From Latrodectus hesperus (lineage: Eukaryota; Arthropoda; Arachnida; Araneae; Theridiidae), in NCBI GenBank assembly GCA_037975125.1, contig CM075857.1, forward strand, positions 71,326,474 through 71,390,473: DNA of 64,000 bases, in the 5' to 3' direction. The notes below the pieces were generated by a model. That model was not told the DNA's origin and did not search any database. It saw only the letters and a list, made by a program, of their open reading frames with translations. A program made the position numbers and the translations under genes. Positions 16,045 to 30,120 of this stretch are shown one piece after another (the first letter of the stretch is position 1; each line of letters starts with the position of its first letter).

Positions 16045-17339
16045 TCTTTATTATTCTGAAATAATTCAAGATATTATTTCTTATATTTAAATCATAAATT
16101 TTGAATTTGTAATTAGAGTTTGGATATTTGTGAATTGCCAGGTATATTTCTTCCTTATTAGTGATTTATAAAATATTCACAATTTAGGAAATAATTCAAG
16201 AATGTTTCTTTTCATGGGGGATATATTTAAAAATGATAGGGTAATGGAAAAAATATTTCATATTCACATAAGATATTAGAATAAAATTCTTGAAACTTTC
16301 CTATTCATATAGTCCTTTTCTTCAGTTTTGAACAGCACCTCAGGAATTTAGAATTATTACAAGGAAAAATGCTGGTGCATTAAAATCTAATTTAACTTCC
16401 ATATTTTGAAAAATAAATACTAAAAAAACACACACATTCAATATATTCAACTTTTTTGTGCATATATTGTGCTATAAAAATAATATCTAAAAACGGGAAA
16501 TAATTTCTTCTTGACATAAAATATAATTATTTATATCATTCAGTCAATTTATAAGCATATATAATGCTGAATAAATACACTACACTAAATGTCTAATTAA
16601 ACAAATTAAAATATACTTAATGTTGAAACATTAGTCATATAAAATAATTTAGACAAGCTTTTTCTATGAAAAGTCATATTGAAAAAAGCACATAATTTTA
16701 AAGAGATATGGTATTTAAGTAATAATACATGTGTCTAAGAAAAGGTGTATAAAAACATTCAAGTTAGGAACTTAAATATCAAGTGAAAAGACTAAAAATA
16801 ATGTGTAAATGTGTAAAAAAATCCTTTTGAAAATATACTTTGTTAATTAAAAATTGAAGTGAATATAATAGTATAGAAAGATAAAGACAGAATAAATATT
16901 TTATAGAGAACGTTCAATACTTAAATCCAGTTTAGAACGTAAATAGCAACAGAAAGATAGTTTCGACAAATTACAACCAAAAAAGAGTAACCTGCTGCTC
17001 TAATGATCAAAATATAATCATAATGAAACAAAAAATGCAAATTTTTAGTAATTACATTGAAAAATTAGTAGTATTATAGCTAAATATAGTGCTATAGGTA
17101 TCTTTTGCAATAAAGCTAAATGCGATGCAAAAATCACTGATATAGTAAATGAATCTTGTTTTCTGAGATTAATGCTCAGTTAATTTTGTGTAATGCGTAT
17201 CGTATTCTAATAAAGTAATTACATTAAGATTTTATAAAATTTATTGTTCTAATTAAATATTAAATATGCCTGCTACTAGTGCTTAAAACTAACATAGCTA
17301 ATATATTTTTGAAAGGAATATAAATATATACCAGGGATA
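16045..17339. other. AT-rich non-coding DNA, nothing recognised
   Basis: I see no gene, transposon motif or notable repeat here. Confidence 0.55.
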
Positions 17340-17352
17340 TACCAATACCAAT

Positions 17353-17422
17353 GATATGCACTCTTAAATGCACGACATCATAGATATATTACAGTTGACC
17401 AGTTGTCTACAGACATCAATGA
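17353..17422 (+). repeat. Partial duplicate of the Tc1-like coding stretch
   Basis: Shares runs such as ATTACAGTTGAC and CTACAGACATC with 17790-17860, about 435 bp downstream. This may be an internal duplication in the element or a second, nested fragment of the same family. Confidence 0.75.
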
Positions 17423-17749
17423 TATTTTTTAAAATTTATGTTATACAGTATAATTTATGAAAAGTGTTAAACTTACGTATCTAATGTCTGTTTAATGCTG
17501 AAGAGAGTTGTTATTAAAGAAATATATTAATGGATTATAAAACTGGTAATTTGCGAAATTTCCCGAAAATGCTATTTTTTTTTTGCCAGGATTTCTTTTA
17601 TTAAAGGAAAAAATTGGGGAACATATGTCAAATGAATTGTATTTCAGTATGTAGTATGAATATGAATGGTTCAAGCCAAAGTCATCTTACTGTCTAGAAG
17701 TGTTATAGCCTTCAAGCAACGATTTCAGAGTATACTCCCTAAAACAGCC

Positions 17750-18530
17750 AGATCAGGTTCACCAAGTGTCACAACGCATTTAGAAGAATAATATGCACAG
17801 CAAATGAACGATATCATAGATGTATTACAGTTGACGAGTTATCTACAGACATCTATGAGGTGCATGGAACAATGGTATCATTAAGATCTGGGTGCATACG
17901 ACTAACTGAGAAGAAAATCTCCTATTAGAAACATTTGAGTGTTCTTATTCCTCAATATCAGAGGAGAGCCAACCTGTCTAGGAGTGTTGTAAACCAAGAA
18001 TACAGATTAATATTGGCGTTGTGTTATCTCCAGTTTCAAGGCGAATTCAGTTTATAACTCAATTTCCAATGAGTTTTCAGAGATTTTATGGTACGCTATC
18101 ATCTTGAAAACATTAGAGAAATCGATCGTTTTGGTTACACAGGCAGCATCTTTGTATGGAAAGAAATCATGTTGAATGTACATATATATTTTTTGTTTTA
18201 TTATGATGGAAATATCTTATAGGGTTTCGATTCTAGAGCGCTACGTGTACAAATTTCGATTAGTTGTGGAATATTAGTTTGTTTTTAGGGGTGATAGTAA
18301 TCGGCAGCTTAGAATCTCACTCGCTGATCAGTAACTGAAATAAGAGTATATTTATTGTATTGTGGCTAGAGAATTTCCAGAATTCAGTCCCATACAGCAA
18401 CCGTAAGTTTTACTAGAAAGAGCCATTGCATATCAATAATCTCCTTCTAATGCTCTCCAAGCGTTAAAACAGCACCTTTGGAACAATGGGAATTGCTTGC
18501 CGTTATTGGAGCCTTATATGGACCCTCACA
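17750..18530 (+). pseudogene. Tc1-like transposase pseudogene
   Basis: Translation in shifting frames gives RSGSPSVTTHLEE (17750-17788), which matches the RSGRPxVTTxxED linker between the two helix-turn-helix units. It continues with a diverged CITVDELSTD stretch, then ENIREIDRFGYTGSIFVWKE (to about 18165), the counterpart of the GGGSVMVWGGI block after the first catalytic Asp. Next come EFPEFSPIQQP (about 18370-18403), an eroded SPDLNPIEHVWD motif, RAIAYQ and ALQALKQHLWNNGNCLP (18452-18502), the C-terminal LKxALxEEWxxLP region. The catalytic Asp motifs are not readable and stops occur throughout, so the gene is dead. The call rests on motif order over some 750 bp. Confidence 0.6.
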
Positions 18531-18560
18531 GTGATACTTGCATGACTAGTAAGGTAACCA

Positions 18561-21500
18561 CTAACCTTATAATATAAAGGTATATATACTAAAATAAATA
18601 TATTCAATAAAGTAAAACATTCCAGCTTGACCAATGTTGCTTTCATTTACAAATCAGCTTAAATAAATTTCTTATGAGAATATTTTATCTTAAATCTTTT
18701 TGCCCTATAACCTAAGATATAAGTATATAAAACGTCTGCACATTAAATCTAATACTTTTTACTTATATCCTCATTTTCCATTATCAGTGTACTTTTTCAT
18801 AGCTTTGGCATTAACATTTATTTGATTTTTAAAATTTATTTAAAAAATTAAAAACTTACTCCAATTGATTTAATTTGTATAAAATTAATTTTCATTGAAT
18901 TGATCACTTTGAATGAAAATACATATCAATCAAATTAGATTACTTTTATTTACTTGTATATTGAACTATAAAACAATTTGAATATGCGTGAAAACTTATT
19001 TACTTCGATTCTTCGAAAAGGAAGTTTTTAAGTGTAGTCTATGCAAAATAATTAAAGTTGTATATTTCTACAAATTCAAATAATTTTTTACTCATTAAGT
19101 TCACTTACATTTTATTTACTTTTACCTTTTTGATATTTTAAACAAATTAAAGGATTTCTTTCATAAACTGTGATATGTGTTTATATCATATAAATTTTAG
19201 TTTAGCTTGTTGTTCTACAATAGATATTATAGGAAGTAAACTTCAAATATAAAATTTAAAATTTAAAATGGATTATCACTAAAAATATACACATAGTAGT
19301 GAAACTTAGTAGGTAGAAGTGAACACATAGTAGGTAGAAGTGAAACTTATAGTTATTATACGATATAACAGATGTAAGATTTTATTTAACGTCATTACCA
19401 TTCACTATAATTAAAGCTTAAAATTTTCGAGCGATTTAATACTTAAGAAATAACAAAAAAAGTTTAACTATATCATCTTCAGCGCGTAGGAGGTTAATAA
19501 TCAAATGCTTTCTCTTAAGTAAGTTTAAACCTAAGTATTTGTATTCATTTAAGCATTAGTTGCCCCCCCCAAATCTAAAACGATAGTTCTTAATAGTTTC
19601 ATAGAGTGATCACTGTACAAAATGCGTTTTATCCACAAAGAAATATTATATTTTATGATTATTTTGTTGAATCAGATCTTAGGAAGAAAAGTTTTTATAT
19701 GAAAAAAAGCATCAAATTTTACATACAGTTAACATGTAAATGCTGGTGTATAAAATAAAGATAAAGAAAAAGAAGTCATATATTTTTTTAAAAAAAAGAT
19801 TTTTTTCTTTGGAATGTATGAAAATAATTTGCAATGTTTGGAAAGCTATTTATGTTTGCAGAACCATTAGTTCATGAAAAACAAAGAAATATCTTTTATA
19901 TTTCTAATACGGACTGTCGATTGAAATTATTTATAGTAACTTGCAAAACTGAATATAAAATCCATTGCAAAACAAAAGAATTTATACAAAATAACTACTT
20001 AAATATTATAATATTTAGAAATTTTGACATACATACAATTTATGAATAAGATTAATTTGTTACAAAAGAATATAACACGTACGAACAATATAATTTACAA
20101 ATGTATTTTTTATGTTCTGTATTGTATACAGAAATTTAATTGGATTATGATTTATATATACAAGAAATGAAATTATTTTCCGTTTTCATACGTATTCAGT
20201 TTATATAATTGCATCTTTTTATGCTAGTGTACATATTTAAAAATTAATTACATAGACATTCTACTTTTTTAAGCAATAAGCTTTTATTTTCTAATAATCT
20301 AAGTGAAATATTTTTAACTGCTAAAGTATTTTGGAAATCAAAAGGTTTTAGTAGGAACTTTCTTCCTTTACCATCTGGAAAAGTAGTTGAATACCTGCTT
20401 TTTTCCTTCATTCAAGGACGACAAGAACAAAAATTGCAAGAGCAAAAGTGAATTGAAAAGTTAAAAAATAAAAGGAAAATCCATTAATGTATTTTTGGCA
20501 GCTTCCAATACACGTTTTTCACAAAAGTAAAAATGTTCGATTTCCTGCTTTTAGATGACAAGAGTATAGAATTTATCATCAGAGTTTTGATTTACAGTGC
20601 AAACCTTGTGTCAGTGAAATATCCGGAAACTATAAACACTACATCTCATTTAAAATTATCATTTTAATGCTAAAAAAATGCAATATTGGACCAAAATGTT
20701 TTACATTTTGCAAAACTTAATTTGCTTTTCTTCATATCAATTGCATAAAATGATGACTTAAATTTTAAATTCAAATGACTATTTATCTTTGTGAGTTTCA
20801 CACTTTTACTCTTTTCGTGATTCTGTGTTCACAATTTTTTTAAAAATGTTACTGTATTAAGAAGAGACTTACTACCAATATTCAGGAATTTCTATTCATG
20901 AATACAAACGCTTAACAAAATGTAAAAATGGAATTTCAAAATTTTATATTTTGAAAAGATAATAATACCATAAACCTAATAACCATAATATCATTTATTA
21001 AATATCAGATTGAATAAAATCAGGTAAAATAAGACATTGCATTTTTTTAAGGAAATAAAGCTGAATCATTTGAATTCTTTTACAAGGTTATGTAAAATGG
21101 AATGAAACACACAATAAAAATTTCCCTTTGTTGCTACTTTTTGATACAATTCTAGAATATTTTCCACCTAATAACTAAAACTACCTTCATTAATTTCAAA
21201 TAGACATCTTGATCTTGGTTGATATTTTAACGTAAAATCAATGTTCAAAAGTGTGAAGTATTTACTTTAATGCCCGGGGCAAAGGAAATCCACTGAAATG
21301 ATTTATTTACAATTCCAACTTCTATCCCTTATTTAAATATATAACAAATTAAATATGAGAAGGAAGTCCTTTCATAGTTTCATAATAGGTTTCAAACTCG
21401 TTTTATACTCAAAGATCAATATGTTTTATCACCTACCCTCACTGAATTTCTTTTAAGGTATCGAAATATAAATCAACGCATACAAATAAATCATTATAAG

Positions 21501-21714
21501 TTTTATATTTTAAAGCTTGGATTCATAGAGAAAAAAATGGGTTTTAGAGAAAATGAGATGCAAGTATTTATAAGAATATGTTACCTAACTTATACTGTGA
21601 CATACTGTTTTATTTTACTTATATACCCTTACTGTTTTATTTTAATTATACTGTAAATAAAAAATAAATATTACGCATACACACACATTTTCAAGAAATT
21701 TTAGAGCATAGGTA
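18561..21714. other. AT-rich non-coding DNA, small repeats only
   Basis: No coding motifs. It contains the small duplication at 19289-19349 and a run of eight C at 19563-19570, unusual in such AT-rich DNA. The ORF at 19834-20049 (+) has no recognisable domain. Confidence 0.55.
19289..19349. repeat. Short direct duplication, period about 22 bp
   Basis: AGTAGGTAGAAGTGAA occurs at 19308-19323 and again at 19330-19345, and ACACATAG occurs before each. This is a local tandem duplication without coding sense. Confidence 0.7.
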
Positions 21715-21729
21715 GTGAAAAATCTGTAA

Positions 21730-22330
21730 TAAGGCAACCGTCTCCGGCAGCAATAACAGTATTTCTACGTTATAGAATTGATTCAAAAAGAGGTTAAGTA
21801 GCTTGTATAAATACATATTCAATTTTATGTTTCAATTATTTCATTGTACATGCTGGCATGTAGCTTGTCGTTTGACAAACACTGACCAAGCATTTTCCCT
21901 TGGTTAGAGATCTGCATATAATAAGGACATATAAAAGTTCAAATAGAGAATATACATATAGGCAATATCCTAGAAGGTTTAGGTAATAACAGCAACATTC
22001 ATCAGTGATTTATTCTTGTGAAATGCCATATTTCACAAGACTTAAATCAAGGAGAGTTCCATGAAAATTAGCACAAAAGTAATGCAATGAATACTAAATA
22101 AAATAAAATCTATATGAATGAGAGGTGATCGATATGTGTAACCGTTGGCATGCCATACTTTTACTCCAGGTGAAGGTTCAGTATGATGATGTCGAAGGCA
22201 CATTGTTAATGCTCAGAATTCCAGAAAGTGCCAAACACGAATACGGCCATCATGATGATATAAAAAGAACCAGGTTCTCCTGGAAATACAATATGTCATT
22301 ACTGCACTAAGATTTTCTTTGGTTACAGCA
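21730..22330 (-). pseudogene. Tc1-like transposase pseudogene
   Basis: Reading right to left: HDGRIRVW (22231-22253) matches the block just after the first catalytic Asp. The same frame continues through a stop to RHHHTEPSPGVKVW (about 22152-22195), then HANGYTYRSPL, corresponding to the family's PSPGVMVWGAIGYTSRSPL. Near the C-terminus LFESI, a stop, then RRNTVIAAGDGC (about 21735-21790) matches the LFDSMPRRIxAVIAAxGG ending. The catalytic Asp motifs are not readable and there are multiple stops. The positive-strand ORFs over this stretch (22125-22310, 22319-22603) are shadows of this antisense remnant. Confidence 0.65.
22015..22039. repeat. Perfect 10-bp-arm hairpin
   Basis: CTTGTGAAAT and ATTTCACAAG flank a 5-base loop (GCCAT). 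It lies inside the Tc1-like remnant. I see no evidence for a role. Confidence 0.8.
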
Positions 22331-22604
22331 ATGAAGTATCTCTTACGCCTGGTGATTCATCATACAGGTAAGTGTAGTCGACACTACAATCATACTAAAA
22401 TGATTGTAAATACTAATAAAAACTTCATTAAAACTTTATTGAAGGTTATTCTTGTTTTGCAACCGACTCCTTTTCTTGACTCAAGGCTTATGAATGACTG
22501 TGTGATCTCTATCAAGGTCATGCAGATAACATACCCATCTGTTAATAATGGTGATGTTCTTATTTTCAGCATGAAGTTCCAAATGACTTTCAATAATTAT
22601 TAAT

Positions 22605-24053
22605 TCAATATTTGATAACCATCGCATAAGCTTGTTTGACAAAGTGAGGAATATTACTATATGTTAGAAGTCGAATTGGAAAATATCTAAATCTTCGTAG
22701 TAAGCAATTCAGATTTTAGGAAATTCAAAAATATACAAATAAAATTATTTTTAAAACATTTCTTTAACAAAGCTGCAACGCGTTAATATAATACATTTAT
22801 AAGAAATCTGCTGTATAACTTCTGTATTTAAGTATTTTAGATTTCGCTATATCACCGCTGATTTCAAGCACTCAGCCAATGTGTTAAGCAGCTAATTATT
22901 TCCATATAATAGTATTCGCTGTCTGGTATATAAGTTTCACGTATTTAACGTGTCAACTAACTTTTTTATATGAATTTAAACGGATATCAAAGTTTTCGAG
23001 AAAAATCTAAAAACAAATATAATACTTGAGTATTAAAGTATCGATATGAATTTTCGTTCATAGATTTTAGGGATTCTTAAATTATAATTTCCATTTCGAA
23101 ACAAATGCATTAATACTTTGGATAAAAATTTATCAATGTCTTTCTTATGTTAATTGTATCATCAAATTTGAATAAATATTTACAAGGAATGAAAATGATA
23201 CTAATTAAATAGAAGAAAGAAGAGGTGATTGAAAAACTATATGAAAATCTTTAATTTTATTTAACATTTAAGAAATATAACCATACGAGTAGTACCCAAA
23301 AATAAATGCGAAATGTAAAATGTGAAAAAATTAAAACCGACTATCTAAATTTCACAAGATATCAAAAATTTTACACAATCACAATAAAATTATGGTCACT
23401 GAATTACTTTTGTTGAATCATAAGCAAAATACATAATATCAGAATAAATCATTTAAATTTCTTGTAAACGTAACGTTGTTAAATAGTCCTTTCAAATTGG
23501 AAATCCTATTTACAACAAGGGCAGTTAAATTACTTAATTTTTCTTTCGAATCTGTATTATAATAACATCAATAATTAATTGATATTCTTAATTATATAAT
23601 TAATAATGCTATTATAATATACAATATAATTTTGTAACAATTTAATGAATAAATGAACTTCGAAATAAATATTTACTTATTTTTATATGGGAAGAGATGA
23701 AGTAAATACAAATACTTTTTTTTACAGTTAGGATGTAAAACTATGCAATACAAACAGTTAATGATTTAAAAATTAATGGAAATGTAATTTTTATAAAAAT
23801 ATGGTACATTATATACAGTTTCAAATATCACTTGTTATTCATTATAAAAAAATAGAAAGAAATAAAAATATAAGGGCAAAATGTATATTTTTTTGAGTAT
23901 ACATATACATATGTCTATATATGTATATATAAACTCAAAATAAAATGATATTTCTGAGTGCTTTGTTATTTTATCTCTATCTATATTGCAATAGTTATAA
24001 AATTCAAATTACTTTACAAATATTTAATAATATATTATATAATTTTCATCTCT
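22605..24053. other. AT-rich non-coding DNA
   Basis: No coding motifs. The one structured item is the imperfect inverted repeat at 23891-23940. Confidence 0.55.
23891..23940. repeat. Imperfect inverted repeat, arms about 22 bp
   Basis: The outer arms TTTTGAGT and ACTCAAAA are perfect. The inner arms are TA/CA alternations with a small bulge. It could fold as a hairpin, but its dinucleotide-like content makes chance likely. Confidence 0.6.
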
Positions 24054-24400
24054 TGAGGCCATCGTGTAGTTAAAGATACACTTAAAATTTTGTGAAACAA
24101 GGTTTCGTGTCCGAGCGTAAAGTAGAATTCCATTTTTGAAGATTTAAAAGTTAAGGACCACTCCAACGAGTCTGGCCGCAGCCTCTTTATCAATGCTTTC
24201 TGCGTAAACTGATAACACTGAAGCTCATAATTTAGAAAGTTCTGGTGAGTACGGGGGAGAGGGATTAGAGCAGAGGAGAGAGAAGGATGAGAAAATCGCG
24301 CACACATATGTATAGGAATACCAGGCATCAGGATGCTTCTGCTAAGGACAAGGTGGAATCGCACGCCAGTGAAATTAATTAGTGCGCTTCCTACATCCTG
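24054..24400 (+). repeat. Possible tRNA-derived SINE
   Basis: An island less AT-rich than its flanks whose first 60 bases resemble a tRNA. CATCGTGTAGTTAAAG resembles a tRNA D-arm/A-box, and GGTTTCGTGTCC about 41 bases later resembles a B-box, close to tRNA spacing. About 280 bp of non-coding, GC-richer body follows. The minus-strand ORF at 24035-24364 covers the block but has no known domain. Similarity to both boxes is partial, so the call is tentative. It could instead be another kind of repeat. Confidence 0.35.
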
Positions 24401-26174
<1,774 letters not shown>

Positions 26175-26360
26175 AACCCCGATTGATTCATTTGTCATCC
26201 ACGGTCATTTTTTGCACAAGAGGGATAATTAGATCGGGATCTAAAGCTTTAAATGGAACGCGAAATAGGACAAACACCCATGCCCAAAGTGGGATTCTAA
26301 CCTGCGAACTGTTGAAAGAAAAGCAAGAACACTAACCCTTCGGCTTTCAACATTGTTTTA
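26175..26360 (-). repeat. tRNA-derived SINE fragment
   Basis: On the minus strand a tRNA-like head starts near 26352. GCCGAAGGGTTAGTG resembles the RNA polymerase III A-box with the following D-arm. GGTTAGAATCC, 42 bases on, differs from the B-box consensus GGTTCGANTCC at one fixed base. The spacing is that of a real tRNA gene. The head cannot form good acceptor or anticodon stems, so it is not a functional tRNA. A body of about 110 bp follows and ends near a TTAAAAC tail at about 26175. Box identity and spacing are seen in sequence; the SINE call is an inference. Confidence 0.6.
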
Positions 26361-29300
26361 AACACGAATTTAAAGTTAAGGATTTAGAATGGTTTACCTT
26401 TAAAATGTTTCTTATATGTAGTAGTATTTTTGACTAAAACTTTATTCGGTTTAAGGTATATAATTTTTAATAATTAAAACTTAAAATCAATAAAGGAATA
26501 AATATGTTCCTAAAATGAATGAAATATCAGTTAAAAAAATTAGAATTATATGTGAAAGATTATATGTTATCAGAATAATAAAATTATATGTATATATTTT
26601 ATCTTCAATAAATTTCCTAATATTTAAATTACTAATTTCAAGGAATGTAAATAAGCATTTTTTATCAATTACGGTTGAACACCAAGTTTTTAAACTACGA
26701 ATTTAATTAAAATAAAAGTTTCAACACACTTTTAATTCCATCCAAAATTTCAAATTTTATATGTATTCAAATAGAAATAAAATTATTTTCCAATTTGATT
26801 CAGACTGATACTTTTAAATAATAAAGATATTTCTGATAAGAAAGGCTTTTTTCAGTTTTAGAAAATCATTAATATTATTTAGGAAGAAATTATCATAATG
26901 CAGATGAGTTTATAATTTAAAAATTAAATTTAACAAGATTAAATTCGTATTAGAGAAAAATATATTTCAATTCTTGATATTAAAGTACTATTTACTGTTT
27001 TGTTTTATGACTTTAATGTTTTAGAAAATTCAATTAAAAATTTTATACTCTTTATTTTCTAGGAAAATATTTCTTAAAAGGAAATGTTCTTATATTTAAT
27101 GCTTTTCTGGAAATGTTGCATTATTCTTTACTGCAAGGTTATGTTCATAAAAAGTTGTCTAAATTACCTAAAATTTAACTAGTAATTTGTTAAAAATTCA
27201 TTTTAATTCATTTAAATAATAAATTACTGTTAAAGATTTAAATTGGTTAGATATTTTACTGTCGAGAACGTACTTGATTCCACATTTGAGGTAATTCCTT
27301 CAATAATTCGATGGATATATTCGTGTCCTAACACTTTAAAATTATTTCTACATAATTGAATATTCAATTTCATGTTTTAACAACATTCTAAGATCTGTTT
27401 ATTTACCTGATAATCTCTGCAATTCCAAAACAATATAATTTCTATAGCCAGTAGGATTATAATATTTGATCATGAAGATCCATTCTAAAGGTTTTCCCAC
27501 TTTCTGCACAGTTATAATCAGGCAGAAAATGTTCATTATATCTCTCAATCGTAGTTCACGATTTGAAATCCAATCGTCATGATGTGGTGGCATGCTTAGA
27601 GAGATTCGTTTTACAAGAGGTCTGTAATCTGCAACTCAATCCTATTAACTGTGAACGCGATCTCACTTACATCTTTAGCTTTGTTATCTGATATGCAATC
27701 CTGTTCCAAGCCATCGACGTTGCCATTAAACACATCTAAATATCGGAGTGAATTCTATGCCTTCTAAGACAGAACGCAAATCTAAACTAATGCGATTTCC
27801 GGATGCTCTAAACCACTAATAATTTCTGCAGAAATTAGGTAATTTGAAATTACCTTTTGCCACGCTATTGGAGCTTGACCAATGACTTTGAATACGAGGT
27901 TTAATGACTAAAGCCTGATTAAATGGCTATGTATCCATCTAATAAGTTTTCTCGGATTCACGTAATATTATGAACTGAATGACCACTTCCTAAATAACCT
28001 ATTAAAAAATTTAAATTTCCTTTCAAGTTGCCAATCATTGTTTTTTTTTATTTTTCTGTTGTAAGTCAATGCATCAAGATAAATCTAATATACTTTTGTA
28101 TTTTGTTTCGCTGCTTATCAGAAAAACTGTCTAGATAATTTCTTTTTTTTCTAATCTCTCTTTGCCATAAATCTAATTGATTAACTTAACAAGGTAATTG
28201 AAAGTAGAGGTAAAGAGTTTCTTCTTATTCTCATTGAGTAAACATGAGTATATTCTTGTGAGTGAATATATATTGCGAAGTAAAAGTTTCAAAAAATATT
28301 TTTACTTAAAAAAATTCCTTGATAAATACTAAAGAAAATAACTATGCGTAAACTAGCAGTTAAAGTTGATAATCCAAAATGAAACATGAAAGTAGAACTA
28401 TATGCTTAACTCTTTCTTAACTAAACGTATTTTATCATTAGTAGGAAGTACTTGTTAATGCACAATATTATTTTTCATTGAATTCATAAAAAATAACTTA
28501 ATTTGCTTTAAATTTTACTGTTAAATTAATAAAATATAAATATGAAATAGTCCGAAAAAATTAACTTTTTCAATAACTTTTATATACTATGTGTTCTTTA
28601 TATATATTTATATATGTGTTCTTTATTAAATATAAATTTTCTTCAAAAATTGAAAAATAATTTGATAAAATATATAATTTCTCAAATGAAATTTCCAGTA
28701 AAATCATGAAATTTACTGCATTATTAATTATTATATAAATAATACAACAGATTTGTATATAAATATAACTTTGTAAGAATTTAAATATCTGTATATTATT
28801 TCTATTCAAATAATTACTAGAGAGAAATATTATTATACTCTAAGTAAAGATAGGTAATTATAAATATTGCGTGTCTAGCAATTACAAATAATTTACTTAA
28901 TATAACTAATAAATAAATGGAGAAGAGTCTAATTAATTTTAGTGTAATTTTGTAAACTCATGAGAATATAATTTATTCGTCCATTTAATATACAGTTATG
29001 TTTTAATTTTTTACATTCAGAATGACAAAAATTATTTCAAATAATATTTCCAGCTGAACATAAAAGGAATGAAATAATATGATTTAAATTAAATAAAAAA
29101 AGCGAATAAAAAAAACAGATTACAATTCTCATATGTATCTTAATATCTGATTAAAATTAAAGCTAGTTTTTTAGTTGGAAATATGAAACTGAAATTATCA
29201 CATTGATATATTTTCAGAAAAATTACATTAAATCAAATTTAAATTTAATGCATGAATTAGCATTTGCTAAATCTAGCTGATTTTTTAGACACGTTGTTTA

Positions 29301-30045
29301 TTATACCATAAATACACACTCAAAATATAAACAAAATAATTGGCATAAAATATATCCAAAATAATATGCTCAAAATTTTATAAAAAATAACGGAAGACAG
29401 AAATCTCTGCTTAAGATTCTCACTGTGATTTTATTCCGAAATTATATATTAAAAGTCAAACATCAAAATAAGGAATACTGGAATGAAATTTTATACTTTC
29501 AATTAAAAAAGAATGATTGACACCTAAGCCTTTCTTTTGAATATCATGATATAATTCAATATTTAGGCAGATCAAATTTAATATCAAACTAACGGAATTC
29601 ACCCCAAGTTACTATAAATATTGACGAATATTAATATTTTAAGCATGTAATTCATTAACGTTTTGGTTCATCAATGTTTAATTATTTCTCGATTATGTTT
29701 TAATGCATGCATATTTGTCACATTCTTCAAACCTTACCAGAGCTTCGTTATAAAGTTATGAGCCAAGTTTTTCTCATATTCTACATCAATATTTTTAGCA
29801 TTTAAATTTATTCTCTAATTTCTCTGTTAATACTCCATTGCAATTTTACTACCTTTTTGCTTACAAATTACATTTACTTGCAACTCGGATTAGATAATAT
29901 ATGTTCAGATAATATTTTGCTGTTAACTATCATACTTATTCAACATAAGTAGCAGATATTTCTTATAAATTTGGGTAGAAGTAATCTATGTCAGGAGTTC
30001 CAATAATAAAATCAATTCTAGATACTTTGAATAGTCAAGATACTG

Positions 30046-30046
<1 letters not shown>
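26361..30046. other. AT-rich DNA with one unclassified GC-richer patch
   Basis: Mostly featureless. About 27390-27930 is less AT-rich. On its minus strand the ORF at 27399-27593 includes PPHHDDWISNRELRLRDIMN and ends RNYIVLELQRLSGK. I do not recognise a family, and the neighbouring frames contain stops. It may be a fragment of an old transposable element. The rest shows no motif. Confidence 0.45.

Positions 30047-30117
<71 letters not shown>
30047..30117. repeat. (TA)n microsatellite
   Basis: About 70 bp of uninterrupted TA dinucleotides. Confidence 0.97.

Positions 30118-30120
<3 letters not shown>

Larger units (their letters stand above)
17340..18560 (+). mobile_element. Decayed Tc1-like element, second family
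   Basis: An island less AT-rich than its flanks that carries broken Tc1-like transposase motifs in the expected order (see the pseudogene entry). The limits are approximate because I could not find inverted repeats. The left part has a partial duplicate: about 70 bp at 17353-17422 recurs at about 17790-17860 with perhaps 80% identity by eye. The motif details differ from those of the elements at 1897-3091 and 21715-22600, which suggests a separate lineage. Confidence 0.6.
21715..22600 (-). mobile_element. Decayed Tc1-like element, minus strand
   Basis: Minus-strand remnant of a Tc1-like transposon, recognised only by its broken transposase. Ends are approximate because I found no inverted repeats. 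The two clearest coding blocks lie at 22150-22260 and 21735-21800, with a strongly diverged stretch between them. A small perfect hairpin at 22015-22039 lies inside. Confidence 0.6.

Noticed and set aside
22319..22603. Two ORFs of 94 (+) and 67 (-) codons in the same place
   Set aside because: They overlie the decayed Tc1-like element, and neither shows a motif in its own frame.
26270..26352. Functional tRNA gene
   Set aside because: A-box and B-box are well placed, but acceptor and anticodon stems do not pair and no clear anticodon loop exists; a SINE head fits better.
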